Made by a program: the position numbers and the translations under genes
From: Zygnema cylindricum
Taxonomy: Eukaryota > Streptophyta > Zygnematophyceae > Zygnematales > Zygnemataceae
Direction: 5' to 3'
Assembly: GCA_037447655.1 (NCBI GenBank)
Contig: JBBHKE010000657.1
Span: forward strand, 24,675 to 88,674
DNA: 64,000 nucleotides
Part shown: positions 1-10,785 of the stretch, piece by piece
How the letters are laid out: every line of letters starts with the position of its first letter
Position numbering within the stretch: position 1 is the first letter of the stretch
Notes under the pieces: model-generated
What the model saw: only the letters and a program-made list of their open reading frames with translations
The model's database searches: none
What the model was told of the DNA's origin: nothing

Positions 1-243
1 GTGGATGGCGATCACTTGTGCTATTGCACGCTTGGTGGCAGTGCAGGATGTGCTCGGTATGGTCCCCTCGGTGGATTCGAGGAGGTGAAAGAAAAGTGGA
101 AAAAAATGAATCCTCTTGAGCAACAAAAGAAAAATAATCGGAAAAAGTCGTGGTTGATTTATGTAGAGCAAATTCCGGAGAGTACTAGTGCGCCAAATTT
201 TGCGCCGTATACAAGAAGGGGAGTTCAAGAAACTCTAGCATAA
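1..243 (+). CDS. Unrecognised ORF, open at left edge
   Basis: The frame is open from base 1 to a TAA at 241-243 and gives about 80 residues. It has a Gly-rich start (LGGSAGCARYGPLGG), then a basic stretch rich in Lys and Asn (EKWKKMNPLEQQKKNNRKK). The Gly-then-basic layout recalls WGR-like domains, but I cannot support that. The phrase around 191-245 (gcgccaaattttgcgccgta, then aactctagca) recurs in decayed form at 697-752, so this may be part of a repeated element and not a gene. It could also be the 3' end of a gene that starts left of the window. Confidence is low. Confidence 0.2.
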   Translation: MDGDHLCYCTLGGSAGCARYGPLGGFEEVKEKWKKMNPLEQQKKNNRKKSWLIYVEQIPESTSAPNFAPYTRRGVQETLA

Positions 244-1508
244 AGCCATGGTCGAAGGTTGTAAAAGGTCGCCAGCCAAAAATTTCTTGTTTTCTGTAGG
301 AAATCGGCCAAAAGCGGCAGAGCCGATTATGAAAAAGATGAAGGAAACAGATGCAGCTAGCTTGTCCACAAAAATAAAGGTTCTGAAGAATAATTTTTGG
401 CGCCAGATATACGAAGATATGGTCAAAAAACTGCAGGAGGAAGTGACTAAAAAATAATTCCCCTCAAATCGAACTGAGTATGACGAAAAAAAAAAAAAAG
501 GTAGTAACTGCGAAAACTCCTATCGTTGGCTAATGGCACGCCAATTTAGGCGGTATTGTTTGCAAGAAATGGCCACAAGAAATGAAAGAGGAAAACCGCC
601 GAAATTGATGACTCCGATTAGTGAAAGACGAAAGAGCGGATGGAGCTGATTTGTCTATCAGAAGAAAGGACTTGAAAAATACGTTCCGAAAAGTATCTGC
701 ACGCCAAATTTGACGCCGGATAGACGACGGGAAGGTCGAAAAACCCTAGCAGGAAGGCCGAAGCTTCGAGAAGGCCGCCGGTTGTCTCAAAAAGAGATTG
801 ACGGATTCTGTAAATGGTGAATTGGTGATGTACCTCGAGAGGTAAAACTCTCGAAACGAATGCTTCGCGAAAAAATATCCAACGGTCATACATCTCAGAC
901 CTTCGGAGAATATTGGCAAGATTCTCTATAATGTTGTTTTTGGATAAAAACAAAATAGAAGGTACGGCACTGTACGTATAAGTACGAATTTCTATAAACA
1001 ACCTCACTTTTCGTATAATGGAACTTCACCCTTAATGCCATAATGGTTAGGACATAAAGATCGTACTCTGAACTTGATGACGCGTACTAACATCATTGAT
1101 GCCCTTGACAACACCACGTGTCTCACAAGTCACAACTGACAGATTTTTTAAGGTCTTGGAGAAACAGTCTGCGCGTCTCAATTATGAAACTTTTTGATTT
1201 TTGGAGAATTTCTGGTGGACCGATGAGCCACGAGCCAAATGACCAGAAACGGGTCGCCAAAATTAGGGTTTCAACTCTGGTAAAGGAAGTAAACGTATTG
1301 TACGTACTTGAAGTACCTATTCATTAATAATATGTTGTGTATCGGTAGCCTTTTAGCGATAGCCGATAGGTGCCTTTTCTACCGAAAATCAATTTATTGC
1401 TCTGTATTTCATACGTACGTTTCCGTATTCAGTACTGAAATTAGTCAATTACTGTACCATATCCCAACGTACAAAAAATTCAGAAACCCTTCCTCCCCCA
1501 CCCCCCCC
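244..1508. other. Non-coding stretch, no gene seen
   Basis: Several short ORFs occur here, none with recognisable domains. A diverged repeat of the phrase near 191-245 lies at about 697-752. The sequence just before the first MITE is C-rich (about 1495-1512). Confidence 0.4.
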
Positions 1509-1516
1509 ACCCACGT

Positions 1517-1965
1517 CAGAGGTCGCAATCGTGTACCCAAATCCGTACCCGGCCGTTAGCCGACCGTTAGCCGACCGCCCGCGTCCGATGCGGAACGGAT
1601 TCGGGTGCCAAATTTTGGGGGGGCGGTCGGATTCGGGCGGGTGACTCACAAAAAAAAAAAACGGGTACGGTCGGGTAAGCAAAAATCGAAAAAAATGAAG
1701 GTTTTGTATTGTCCATACTATTTTTGTATCGTGGAAGGTATGATGGGAGATGTCCATTAATTTTGTACATATTCGGGTACGGGCGGGTACGGGTAGTCGC
1801 GAAAAATCGAGTTTTAGTTACCTTTTATTTTCTTTAACACGTATCGGGTAACAGTTAACAATCTAAGAGCGTGACATAACCCAGTCGGATATCGGGTGTT
1901 CAAATTTTGAAAAATAAAAGACTGTCGGTTTCGGGTATCTAAAATTTTGACTTTTACAACCTCTG
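1517..1965 (-). mobile_element. hAT-like MITE, copy 1
   Basis: A 449-bp element with inverted ends: cagaggtcgcaa at the left and acaacctctg at the right. It is flanked by a perfect 8-bp target-site duplication, acccacgt, at 1509-1516 and 1966-1973. An 8-bp duplication with CAGAGG-type ends fits the hAT superfamily. The interior carries many gggtacgg and cggtcgg motifs, typical of subterminal transposase-binding repeats. No transposase ORF is present, so it is non-autonomous. It lies in the opposite orientation to the other three copies in the window. Confidence 0.85.
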
Positions 1966-2091
1966 ACCCACGTTGAGCCCCCTCCTTCGGGAGATATATC
2001 GATTATCCGTGGCAGAGGTCGCAAAAGTCAAAATTTTAGATAACCGAAATCGACAATTTTTTTATTATCAAAAATCTGAGTACGTGACGCT

Positions 2092-3272
2092 TGTTGATAT
2101 TTTGGGTATTTTCTAGGTCTTTGTTAGATAGAAAAGAGTAGAGGCAGTCTGCCTTAACTCCCCTCTCCAAGCCCCCACACTTGTTGTAGTCACTGAAGGC
2201 TGGATAGGGAGCTAGAGCCATGGCTGCCTAAGCTCTCTAGTGAAGACAGGAGGTAAATTAGGTAGACTTACCAAAAGTTATTTGACGGACCCAAGAATTG
2301 ATCCTGGTACCTGCCGTCCGTCAATCACTTACAGTCGGACGCGCTTTAACCGTTTAGTCTACCGCTGTTGTTAAGATGTATAGGGTTTGATAATTATTTA
2401 TTTAGTTACACGTAGACTTGCTCATTTAACTAGAAATAAATACGTAGTGCATAGATACAATTATAAATAGTACGGAGTACGGTTAAATGTATATGAAACG
2501 GATACCGACATTTGTTTCGAACGCGAAACAAATACCTCGCACGTATTTATGACGGCTACGATCGAAAACTTGTTTTGATCGGACGGCCGGAAAAGGATGC
2601 TGAGATCGCAGAAGAAGATTTCGACGTTGTGGTCATCGCCACATGGGATGACACGTGGCAAAATGACATTGGATCGCGACATCTCTGAGGATTACGTGAA
2701 CGAATCTGGAGATGACATGTGTCGACATTTTGGCCACGTCGTACAATGGACGTACAGAAAAGTACACCGGCACCTGTACTTTTTTGTACGACACAATACT
2801 TTGATTGGTGCCGTACGTCAATAGATAGAGTCTTAGAGGAGAGATAGGACTTACAATATTTTCACTAGGTAGTCGCCTCTCCCAGAGAGCATGTTGTATA
2901 AATGGCTAACTTTGGGCAGCCATAACTATCAATTTACTTGACCATTTTCAGTGATTCTTTTTGCTGCGGACTCAGGGGAGTCCAGGCTACAGAAGGGTAT
3001 AGTCGTTCAAAGTTTTTGTCTGCCAGGGTGGCGGTATTTCTAAGGGAAAGTCAAAGTGGGTGAATGTGTCCAATTCTTATATTCTAACTTTGCATTCTGT
3101 GGTGGAACTGAGCACACAGAAAGTGTTATTTCACAGGGGTGAATCTATATTGGGGTTCTGACTGTCAAGGGGTAAGTCATTTGGGTTTATATAAACTTGG
3201 AGTCGGCATTATTTAGATTAGTTTCTTTTGGATCTACATACTCTGAGGACCAATGGAGGTCTCAGAGTTTCA
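2092..3272 (+). repeat. 5' LTR
   Basis: An 1181-bp direct repeat, homologous along its whole length to 5270-6448. It starts TGTTGATATTTTGGG and ends GTCTCAGAGTTTCA. A hairpin-forming, tRNA-like patch on the minus strand lies at about 2281-2375. Confidence 0.88.
2281..2375 (-). repeat. tRNA-like patch inside 5' LTR (antisense)
   Basis: Read on the minus strand, this has an A-box-like gtagactaaacggttaaagc followed by a B-box-like ggatcaattc about 60 bases later. The short inverted arms gacggac and gtccgtc enclose it. The same structure, better preserved, is in the 3' LTR (about 5460-5550), where ccagg and cctgg form a 5-bp stem around a 7-base loop. It may be a captured tRNA or SINE head. A usable anticodon arm is not clear. 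Confidence 0.45.
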
Positions 3273-4744
3273 GGTTATGGGCCCACCATCTTGGGTGCCT
3301 ATGTTTGATGGAACATGCTTCACTTATTGGGCGTTTACAATGGAGGGATTGCTTTTCGAGAAGCACTTATGGGGAATTGTTGCGGGACAAGTGAGATGTC
3401 CGCCACCTGGCTTCGGAGGAGCTTATTATGGAGAACCATATGAGGCTGCCCAGAATATCATCCGGAGTTCAGATGCAATGGAAGGTGAAGGGAAAAACCT
3501 TTCCGTGGATGGGGAAATAGGGGAGAAGGAAAAGGGACACCTATGGTGAGGGGAGCTAGGCTCTCAGCTATGTTACCACATGTAGGGATTAAAACTGAAG
3601 AAAAAGGCAAAAAAATATGGGAATACAAAAACACTATAGCAAAACATCTCATACTTAGATATGTGTCTAAGTCGATAGCTATCACTCTTTTAAGTCTAAC
3701 CAAGACTTCAGAGATATAGGAAGCACTAAGTCAGATTTATAAGAGTGAGACTATTCAGAGGCAGCAATTAGTAAAACAGGAAATTGAGGCCTGTGTTTAT
3801 AAAGGCGTAGCATGATAGAGTTTTGCAATGATATTGCTACATTATATATTGAGCTAGCTAGTGCGGGATATGTGGAATCTGAGGAGAGTAAGATTAATAC
3901 ACTACTTATGAAACTCCCAGATGAGTACGAAAACATCATTTGTTGTATGCAGGCACTTGATGGTTCCTCATGGACTTGGAGCTTTACCATGGGGATAATT
4001 CTTGTGAGGGAAAGCACTTTGGAGCTTCGTAGGGGAAGGGACAGGGTCAATGCATTTTCAGCTGCTGGTGATTGGCGGAAGCGTGATGAGAGGAACGGCG
4101 GTGAAGAGCGGAAGCGTGATGAGAGGAACCGTGGTGACGAACGGAAGCGTGATGAGAGGAACGGTGGTGACGAACAGAAGCGTGATGAGAGGAAGAAAGA
4201 CAAAGGTAAACCTTATCGGAACTTTGGTGGAAAAAGAGAGAGAGGAAAAGACAGAGGAGCTTTGAAAAAAAGGGTTTGCATATTTTGTAGGGAACCGGGT
4301 CATTATATAGAGGAATGTCCTTGTTTGGAAAAACTTAGAAGTTGGAATGTGGATGAGGAGGACGAAGAGGAAGAGGAGAAAGAGGATGAAGAAAAATTGG
4401 AGCTTCTTCACATCGGTAGAATGGGGAAGAGAGAAAAGTACACAGAAATTGCTCGAAGGCAACAGTGTGCTTTTGGAGGTATAAGGGAAGTAAAGAGAGA
4501 AGAGGTACTTGAGGATGTCGAGGAGTGTAGAGTGTATGATTTAGAAATGAGAAAGTCAGATCTAGGATCCATAAGTGAAAACGGGAAAGATAAAATTAAT
4601 GAGGATAATTTTATAGACAATAGGGAAACAGAAAACTGGTCGGAAAGGGAGACTTCAACGGATTCCGAGGAAAGGGGAGAAGTGAAACTCGAAGAGGTTT
4701 TAAAGGATAGGGGAGAAGAGAAATATTTATTGGGATTAAAATAG
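3253..4744 (+). pseudogene. Copia-type gag, broken by a stop and frame change
   Basis: The first part (3253-3549) starts at an ATG inside the LTR end and reads PPSWVPMFDGTCFTYWA then MEGLL..HLWGIV. This is the usual Copia gag N-terminus (P-x-FDGxNYxxWxxxMxxLL). It stops at 3547-3549. Gag-like coding resumes in another frame at 3812-4744 with KINTLLMKLPDEYENII, then tandem RKRDERNGGDE-type acidic/basic repeats (about 4078-4200). A single CCHC zinc knuckle follows (CIFCREPGHYIEEC, about 4279-4320), then a long Glu-rich tail. Capsid and nucleocapsid parts are therefore present but not in one frame. Confidence 0.7.
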
Positions 4745-4767
4745 AAAGTGATAGTGGAAAGAATTCC

Positions 4768-5241
4768 ATGGGAGAGAGAGAGGGAAGTTCAGAAAATGGG
4801 GTAGTTATCATGGATAAGAATATGAGTACGGAAGATGTAGATCTTATGAGGAACTTTGTGGGGACTAGTGGTTTTTGGGAATATTTGGAGGTGGATGGAT
4901 TTGACATCACTACTTGGTGTGATGTCCCTTGTGAAGATGTGCCTATAAAAGGGTTATCATCCAGGTATATGTTGCAGATTGGGGATGGGGCTGGTTGTTT
5001 AAATTTCAAGAGGGAAAGTGGATTTAGTGTGGATGGAAAAGAGAAGAGGTGGATAAAATCTTTTCTCGGATTTTCGATAAGTGGGATGCTAAATGAAATG
5101 TGTCATGCAATTATTTTTTTATTTCATCTAATGCATTGTTTTAAATACGGGAGCATTTTTTTTAAGTTATATAAAAGGAAAAAGAAAAGAAAAAGGAAAA
5201 AGGGGAGGGAGTATTTTGTTTATTTTATTTGTAAGACTTGA
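4768..5241 (+). CDS. Second ORF inside the LTR element, unknown
   Basis: A 157-residue ORF downstream of gag and upstream of the 3' LTR. It opens with MGEREGSSENGVV, has an acidic middle (CDVPCEDVPIKGL) and ends in a run of Lys and Arg (KRKKKRKRKKGR). I see no Asp-Thr/Ser-Gly protease site and no integrase or RT motif. The position would suit a residual pol start, but nothing in the sequence proves it. Confidence 0.3.
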   Translation: MGEREGSSENGVVIMDKNMSTEDVDLMRNFVGTSGFWEYLEVDGFDITTWCDVPCEDVPIKGLSSRYMLQIGDGAGCLNFKRESGFSVDGKEKRWIKSFLGFSISGMLNEMCHAIIFLFHLMHCFKYGSIFFKLYKRKKKRKRKKGREYFVYFICKT

Positions 5242-5269
5242 AAGGAAGTAGACTAGAAAATAAAGGGAG

Positions 5270-6448
5270 TGTTGATATTTGGGTATTTTCTAGGTTTTTA
5301 CTATATGGAAAAAGAGTAGAGGCAGTCTGCCTCTGACTCCCTTCTCCAAGCCCCCACACTTGTTGTAGTCACTTAAGGCTAGAGAGGGAGCTAGAGCCAT
5401 GGCTGCCTAAGCTTTCCAGAGAGACAGGAATAGATAATAGGCATGTTTACCAAAAATATATTTGACGGACCAGGAATTGATCCTGGTCCTTGCCGTCCGT
5501 CAATTTGCATTAGCCGTTAGCTCTAGCCGTTAAGTCTAGGAAACATATTACGATATATTGGGTTGTATAAATATATAAATTGTTAAATGTAGATTAATTC
5601 AATTAACGGCGAATAGATACTAAGTGCATAGATACAGTTTGATTTAGTACGAAGTACGGTATGGGGACAGAACGGATACCGCGCATTTGTCTCGATAGCG
5701 AAACAAATACCGCGCGTCGAATTTCAGCGGCTAGGATTATAGCCGGTTTTGATCAGACACCCGCGATAGGCGCCGCGATCACGAAAAAGGCACTTTTGGC
5801 GTTTTACGGTCTTTGCCACGTCAGATGACACGTGGCGTGATAACATTGGATTACGGGAATTCCGGAGATTACAGGAACTAATCCTGATTTGACAAGTGTC
5901 GAAATTTTTGCCATGTCGTACAATGGCCGTACAGAAAGTACACCGGCACCTGTACTTTTCTGTACGACACAGTAATTGTATTGGTGACGTACTTCAGTAG
6001 ATAGAGTTTTAGAGGGGGAATAGGACTTAGAAAATTTTGGGTAGGTAGCTGCCTCTCCCAGAGAGCACCCTGTATAAATGGCAAACTTTGGCCAGCCATA
6101 ACTATCAATTTACTTTACCATTTTGAGTGATTCTTTTTGCTGCAAACTCAGGGGAGTCTAGGCTACACAGGGGTGTAGTTAGTCAGAGGTTTTGTCAACC
6201 AGAGTGGCTGCATTTCTAAGGGAAAGTCAAAGTGGGTGAATGTGTCCAAATCTCATATTCTAACTTTGCATTCTGTGGTGGAACTGGGCACACAGAAAGT
6301 GTTGTTTCACAGGGGTGAATCTATATTGGGGTTTTGACTGTCAAGGGGTCAGTCATTTGGGTTTATATCAACTTGGAGTCGGCACTATCTAGATTAGCTT
6401 CTTTTGGATCTGCATACTCTGAGGGCCAATGGAGGTCTCAGAGTTTCA
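5270..6448 (+). repeat. 3' LTR
   Basis: A 1179-bp direct repeat of 2092-3272, preceded by a purine-rich tract and followed by the acgct duplication. It carries the better-preserved copy of the antisense tRNA-like hairpin near 5460-5550. Confidence 0.88.
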
Positions 6449-6794
6449 ACGCTCGACCAGGTTATGTCACGCTCCTAAATTGTTAGACGTTACCTGATAC
6501 GCGTTTACGAAAATAAAAGTTGATAGTACAAAACCTTCATTTTTTTTCGATTTTTGCTTCCCCGACCGTAACCGATTTTTTTTTTTTTTTGAGAATCACC
6601 CGCTCGTATCCCCGCCCCCCCCAAATTTGGCACCCAAATCCGTTACGGATCCGACGTAGGCGGTACAGTAACGGTGGGTTATGGTTTCCCTTAACCGTTT
6701 GCGACCTCTGATCCGTGGCTATCAGTTATTGGTGTTAATATATCGACATTTACAGGAAAAAATCTACCGATAGCGATATACCGATATTTTTCAG

Positions 6795-7262
6795 TGTCAT
6801 TAAGTTTGGAGAATGGAATGAGGTGTACGACAGCACAAGTTCAAATTACGGTTGAAGACTGGGGTGTTCCACTTTGCTTGAACACAAAGTATCCACGAAA
6901 ACCCGGGAAATGTGTCCAACAAATTTGGACCGATTCTCGATTTTAGAGTGTCATCCTTGTGCAGGGGACATGCTAATCATCTCTATGTCGTTCCAATTTT
7001 AACGGATGTCCCGAAAGGCGATGGAAATTGGGAAATTTACTTATAGTAACACCGCTTCAAAATTGCATAAACAAGTGTGGGACATAAAGTTAACAATTAC
7101 ATTGTAGAAATTTGTCCTAATGTTGAGGAAACTGTGCGGTTTCAATGCTAACCGTACGCAAATTTGTCGAGAAAATTGTACGAACGTTAAGATTTACCTA
7201 AAAAAATAGGGTAAATCTTCGATAATGTAATGACTATCACTGTACAGGTTGAGAAACTACGG
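6795..7262. repeat. Duplicated segment carrying a U6 copy
   Basis: This stretch matches 25652-26160 with many substitutions. Shared landmarks are agtttggagaatggaa, the U6-like core, gtgtgggacat, and atgctaaccgtacgcaaatt. The whole U6 unit, with its upstream promoter and about 150 bp of further upstream DNA, was copied. Both copies have the same orientation in the window. Confidence 0.75.
6922..7019 (-). pseudogene. Decayed U6 snRNA copy
   Basis: The minus strand still reads aacggatgtcccg-complement, attagcatgtcccctgc and aaggatgacactc. These are recognisable U6 core with changes, including inside the otherwise invariant central domain (gacatgctaatcatct on the plus strand, where the intact copy has gccatgctaatcttct). 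The 3' T-run is interrupted (AAATTTGTT), so Pol III termination would be poor. An upstream USE-like tgtcccacac (about 7077-7087) and a TATA-like ctataagtaa (about 7036-7048) persist. It is most likely a dead duplicate of 25805-25906. Confidence 0.75.
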
Positions 7263-7263
7263 T

Positions 7264-7430
7264 ACACTACAACGTGAATCGTAATTAGCGTAAATAAATA
7301 ATTAGTGTAAAAATATAATTAGTGTTATTAACTCTAATTTGGGGTTTTTCTCTTTCTCAAAAAAACAAGTTTTTCCCTAGATTATCCATAACTCTAATTT
7401 GGATTCCTTTCCGTAATAGCTATCAACGCA
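7264..7430. mobile_element. Degenerate mariner-like MITE
   Basis: The left part reads acgtgaatcgtaattagcg and the right part taatagctatcaacg, which match the CACCG-end MITE family seen at 26577, 35892, 44491 and 56093. The outermost bases are eroded and no clean TA duplication can be read. Confidence 0.45.
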
Positions 7431-8100
7431 TAATATATTTAAAAAGTAGGTGTATATGTCAAAGTCCCTAAATTTGTCGCGTGGTCACCTACAGGTTTGC
7501 TAGTTGATTTATTTATTATACGTGTACTAAAAGTATGTTGGTGTTGTATTTCGTTGAAACGCAAAATCGTCGGATTGAGACGTAAAGACGTCGGTTTGCA
7601 TATTAATTTAATGAAGGAAATTTTAGGAAAAATGACATTAGTATATTAGTTTAGTAAGGGAAGATAGTTCGAGAAAAATTACATTATTTACCTCGTGAAA
7701 TGCCTCAATGTGAGTATTAAACTTAGAAGTTTAGATGTTTGTAAATATTATTGTAGATATTGATGTTTAGCCAATTTGTTTTTGTGGACTTTGATTAGAC
7801 ATATCTCGGTGTTCATTAGAGCATTTTGTATGTAACTTTGTTTTTTGACTACACATGTTGTATTCTGCTCTCATATGTGATGACTTTCGGGTGTTTATTG
7901 CATTTGGTAGTGTTTTGTAAGTGTCGTTTGAAAGTGTCTCTTTGTAAGTGTCGTTTGAAAATGTCTCTTAGGAGTTTTTGCTTTGTGTTTTGTAAGGGCC
8001 AGTTTTACTACAACTGTACCCGTTGTACCCACTACCACAAAACAACACGTTTGACTTGTTCCCTCTTTGAATCGCCTCTTGAGTATAAACCTTAAATGGG
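7431..8100. other. Non-coding stretch; possible left continuation of EMB8-like pseudogene
   Basis: No gene is seen. A 24-bp direct repeat (gtaagtgtcgtttgaaa) lies at about 7917-7965. The last 35 bases (ctttgaatcgcctcttgagt) resemble intron 10 of the EMB8-like gene at 38376-38410, so the minus-strand LINE beside it may sit inside the duplicated gene. Homology further left is not convincing. Confidence 0.35.
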
Positions 8101-8348
8101 GGGCAAGATAAATTAAAAGAGCACATGGTAAACCATCTGAGTCTGGGGGTACAAAAGGGGTGGCATGACCAACACTGGAAAACAACAATAAAAAACAAAA
8201 AGAGCGACGAGAACACAAAAAAATGGAAGCAACAACAAGGAAAATAAAAGCACCTTTACTCAAAATGAAAAGCACGGCAACTCACAAAAACAAAACTACA
8301 AACCTCAACCCCAACCCTAACTCAATTAAATATCTACGAATAACAACC

Positions 8349-9449
8349 CTATAAGTCCCCCCAGCCCGGGGGAGCACGATGAGGGAGTTCCAGAGCACGG
8401 CGACGATCCATAACCGCAACAGTCGATCGGAGGAGAATAGAAGCCTGCACTCGCTGTAGAGCCACAGATAAGCGTTGACGGTAAAAAGAAGTAAGGACCG
8501 AAGGAGGAGGGCTCCCAGGTCCTCGACGCTCGAAAGCACGACGAGCACAAGTACGGAGAAACTCGTCCAGTGCAACACCCAAGCAACCAAAGATCTCGAC
8601 CGCCATCAGAATAAAGCCATCCATAGGGTCCCGGTGGGCATAATCACGCTCCTTCGCCTTAGCAGCGTCACGAGCTGCCACCCAAAGATGTCGAGCCGCC
8701 TGACCAACAACTGTAGCTGAAGTAGGGTTCGCCAGAACAATATCACCAAAAATGCGACAGGCACCATCAAGCAGAACAACATCGATCCGACGCGAGGGAA
8801 TAATATGAGAAACCTCTCGACGCACAGAAAACCCCCCTTCTGAAGCGATAGTGGCAACGGTGTCTCGAATAGTGTCGTGCGCCTGGATCAAATCTCCCCT
8901 ATGGGAGCAACGAAGCAAATGGACACCATCGGCCCCCAAGACACGACCACATGCACAAACAAGGGAGCCAAGTAAAGGAGGATGGGGGAGGCCAAGGCGA
9001 AACCGAAGGGCGGTGGTGAACTGAGCTGGTGAGAATCGGAGAGTGGACAAAATAGGTGTGGCAAAAAGCCAAGACCCAGAATCAAGTCCGCCACAATAGA
9101 GAAGACGGGCACGAGAAGAATCGGAGGGAAGCGCCTTGAGAAGCTCGGATTTAATGGTGGCGACAACCCGATCGGAAATAGATTCCTGGACACGCTCAAC
9201 AGATTTTGTAACAAGGGTCGAGAAAATCGGCACATCCACAAGGGAATGGGGAGGAAGAGAACGTGACGCGTCCAATAGAGATCGTTGGAAGGCGAACACA
9301 CCATCTGAAACTCGGGGGACTCGGGGGATAACAGTAGCTAGAACGGGGGTGTCCCCAGCCAAGAAACGGGAAACAAGAGTAGAGGCAATAAGAAACCAAC
9401 TTCCCAAATAGGCAGCGGGAGCAACACGAGGGGTCGATAACAGACCCAA
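8349..9449 (-). pseudogene. LINE ORF C-terminal region: zinc motif and restriction-like endonuclease
   Basis: About 366 residues are open. In order they show an alpha-helical thumb-like part, LYCGGLDSGSWLFATPILS, RFRLGLPHPP, the zinc motif CACGRVLGADGVHLLRC (C-x-C ... H-x3-C), and RRIDVVLLDGACRIFGDIVL with acidic residues placed as in REL endonucleases of R2-, NeSL- and Dualen-type LINEs. A Leu/Arg-rich tail follows. A paralogous, more damaged copy lies at 14500-15590 on the plus strand. The N-terminal and RT regions of the same element are separated from it, so it is not an intact gene. Confidence 0.65.
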
Positions 9450-9868
9450 CCCCCCAGTTGAGACAGGGAGGGATGCCTGAATGCGAGCCGATGGCCCAGA
9501 CTCGCGATCGAATGCCCGCGACCTAACAAAGTGTGGAGGACTTCCATGAGGCCATCGTCAAAAGCCGAGAGAGAGGAGACAAATGTCGAGGTGGGAGGGG
9601 AAGTACGAGTGAGGTAAGAAGGGCGGTGGGGAAAACACCTGGTTAACATAGCAAAAGCAACTTGGGGATAGCGAAGGTGAGGAAGGTCGTCCACTTGAGC
9701 TAGATCTGTCTATAAAGCATCATCAAGGAATTGGGTCACGAAAAAATCCGAACCAAGGGGGCAACCTAGCACACGAATGCCATCGCAGGGAGAAGGGGTT
9801 TGAAAACCAGGAGGGGTAGTAAACGAAAGTGGAATATCCTAAGGAGACCAAATAACACACTTCGACGG

Positions 9869-10785
9869 CTGAACTGAAAGGTGTTATTTTTAGAAAGCTT
9901 TAGTCCTCTCTATGCCTCAGCTGTGAGGGAGAGAGAACTGTTCAGGACTTCAGTTATTTTTGGTTGAGTTCGGTTCAGTACTTACCAAAATTACTGTGAC
10001 AATGAAGTTGGGAGTTCACGGTTCATTCACACTTGGGACACGCGTCGTCACTTGAGAGAAATGCATGAGTATGTCCTCCGTGGACGTACGGAAATTCGGC
10101 AAGACCAGGGGAATTTGTGAAGTCAATTCTACGGTGCCAAATCCTCTAATCGGACGGTTGACAGCCGCCGCCAACAAATATGACGAGGCGTGACTAGATC
10201 TCTATCACTTTACGTTGTCTGAACTTCGGTGTAAATCTTTGGTAGAACAGAATTTTGTCTGTAGTGAATTAGTTGTTTAGTGTTAAGAATGTGGTTTATG
10301 ACATACCTTCAGTACACAGGTATACTCACAGTATTTGTTGTGTTAGAATGTTATATTTACGGCTGGAATGCCTCCGTACAGCTTAGTGTAGTTTCAGTGT
10401 ATAGAAGTAGGACTTAGTGAATTTGATTCATTAGGAACAAATGATATGAAAACTGTACACTCAGTTTTATGTAATTTCATTTCTGTATATCTCACAGATC
10501 TGAAAGCTAAATTAATTGAAATTTTGTGTGTGAATTTCTTTGTATGTTATATACACTGTGCCAAATTTTCAGGACCATTGGAGCGTTTTTTCGAAAGTTA
10601 TAGTCTGTCAAAGTTGCTGTTCAGCCGTCGATATTTGTGGAAGCTTCCTCTTTTGATTTGTTATACGATGACTACTGCTGCATCTTCTTCATCTTCAGTG
10701 CCAGCAGTTGTCTCAGAACAACAAAAGGTTAAGTTTGGCTACACGTTCCCTGAAAAAATCATATGCTAACACGACTTGTTCTCTC
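9869..10785. mobile_element. About 0.9-kb insertion inside the minus-strand LINE
   Basis: The plus-strand LINE copy at 13714-15845 runs continuously through the corresponding point. Here LINE homology stops near 9868 and resumes near 10787, with roughly 90 bp of LINE also missing. The insert is AT-rich. Near its right end an ATG at about 10668 opens a short frame, MTTAASSSSSVPAVVSEQQK, reminiscent of a Ser-rich gag N-terminus. I found no clear terminal repeats, so the class is unknown. Confidence 0.5.

Larger units (their letters stand above)
2092..6448 (+). mobile_element. Complete gag-only LTR retrotransposon (Copia-like, non-autonomous)
   Basis: The element is bounded by two LTRs (2092-3272 and 5270-6448), both beginning TGTTGATATT and ending TTTCA. 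A perfect 5-bp target-site duplication, acgct, lies at 2087-2091 and 6449-6453. The interior is only about 2 kb and encodes a broken gag plus a second ORF of unknown role. I see no protease, integrase or reverse transcriptase, so it must be mobilised by a partner in trans. A purine-rich tract (aaataaagggag) directly precedes the 3' LTR and fits a polypurine tract. The LTRs differ by many substitutions and small indels, so the insertion is not recent. Confidence 0.88.
2013..6710 (+). mobile_element. hAT-like MITE, copy 2, split by LTR element
   Basis: The left end cagaggtcgcaaaa is at 2013 and the right end tttgcgacctctg ends at 6710. The flanks share a perfect 8-bp duplication, atccgtgg (2005-2012 and 6711-6718). 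The MITE itself is only about 340 bp (2013-2091 plus 6449-6710). The rest is an LTR retrotransposon inserted at an acgct site, so the hAT insertion is the older event. The right half matches the copies at 29051-29679 and 53935-54677. Confidence 0.88.

Noticed and set aside
3751-4462. Minus-strand ORFs rich in Ser, Arg and Phe
   Set aside because: They are antisense shadows of the tandem RDERNGG repeats in gag.
7826-8095. 89-codon Cys-rich ORF
   Set aside because: Part of it is a 24-bp tandem repeat (CKCRLKVSL / CKCRLKMSL), with no known domain and no splice context.
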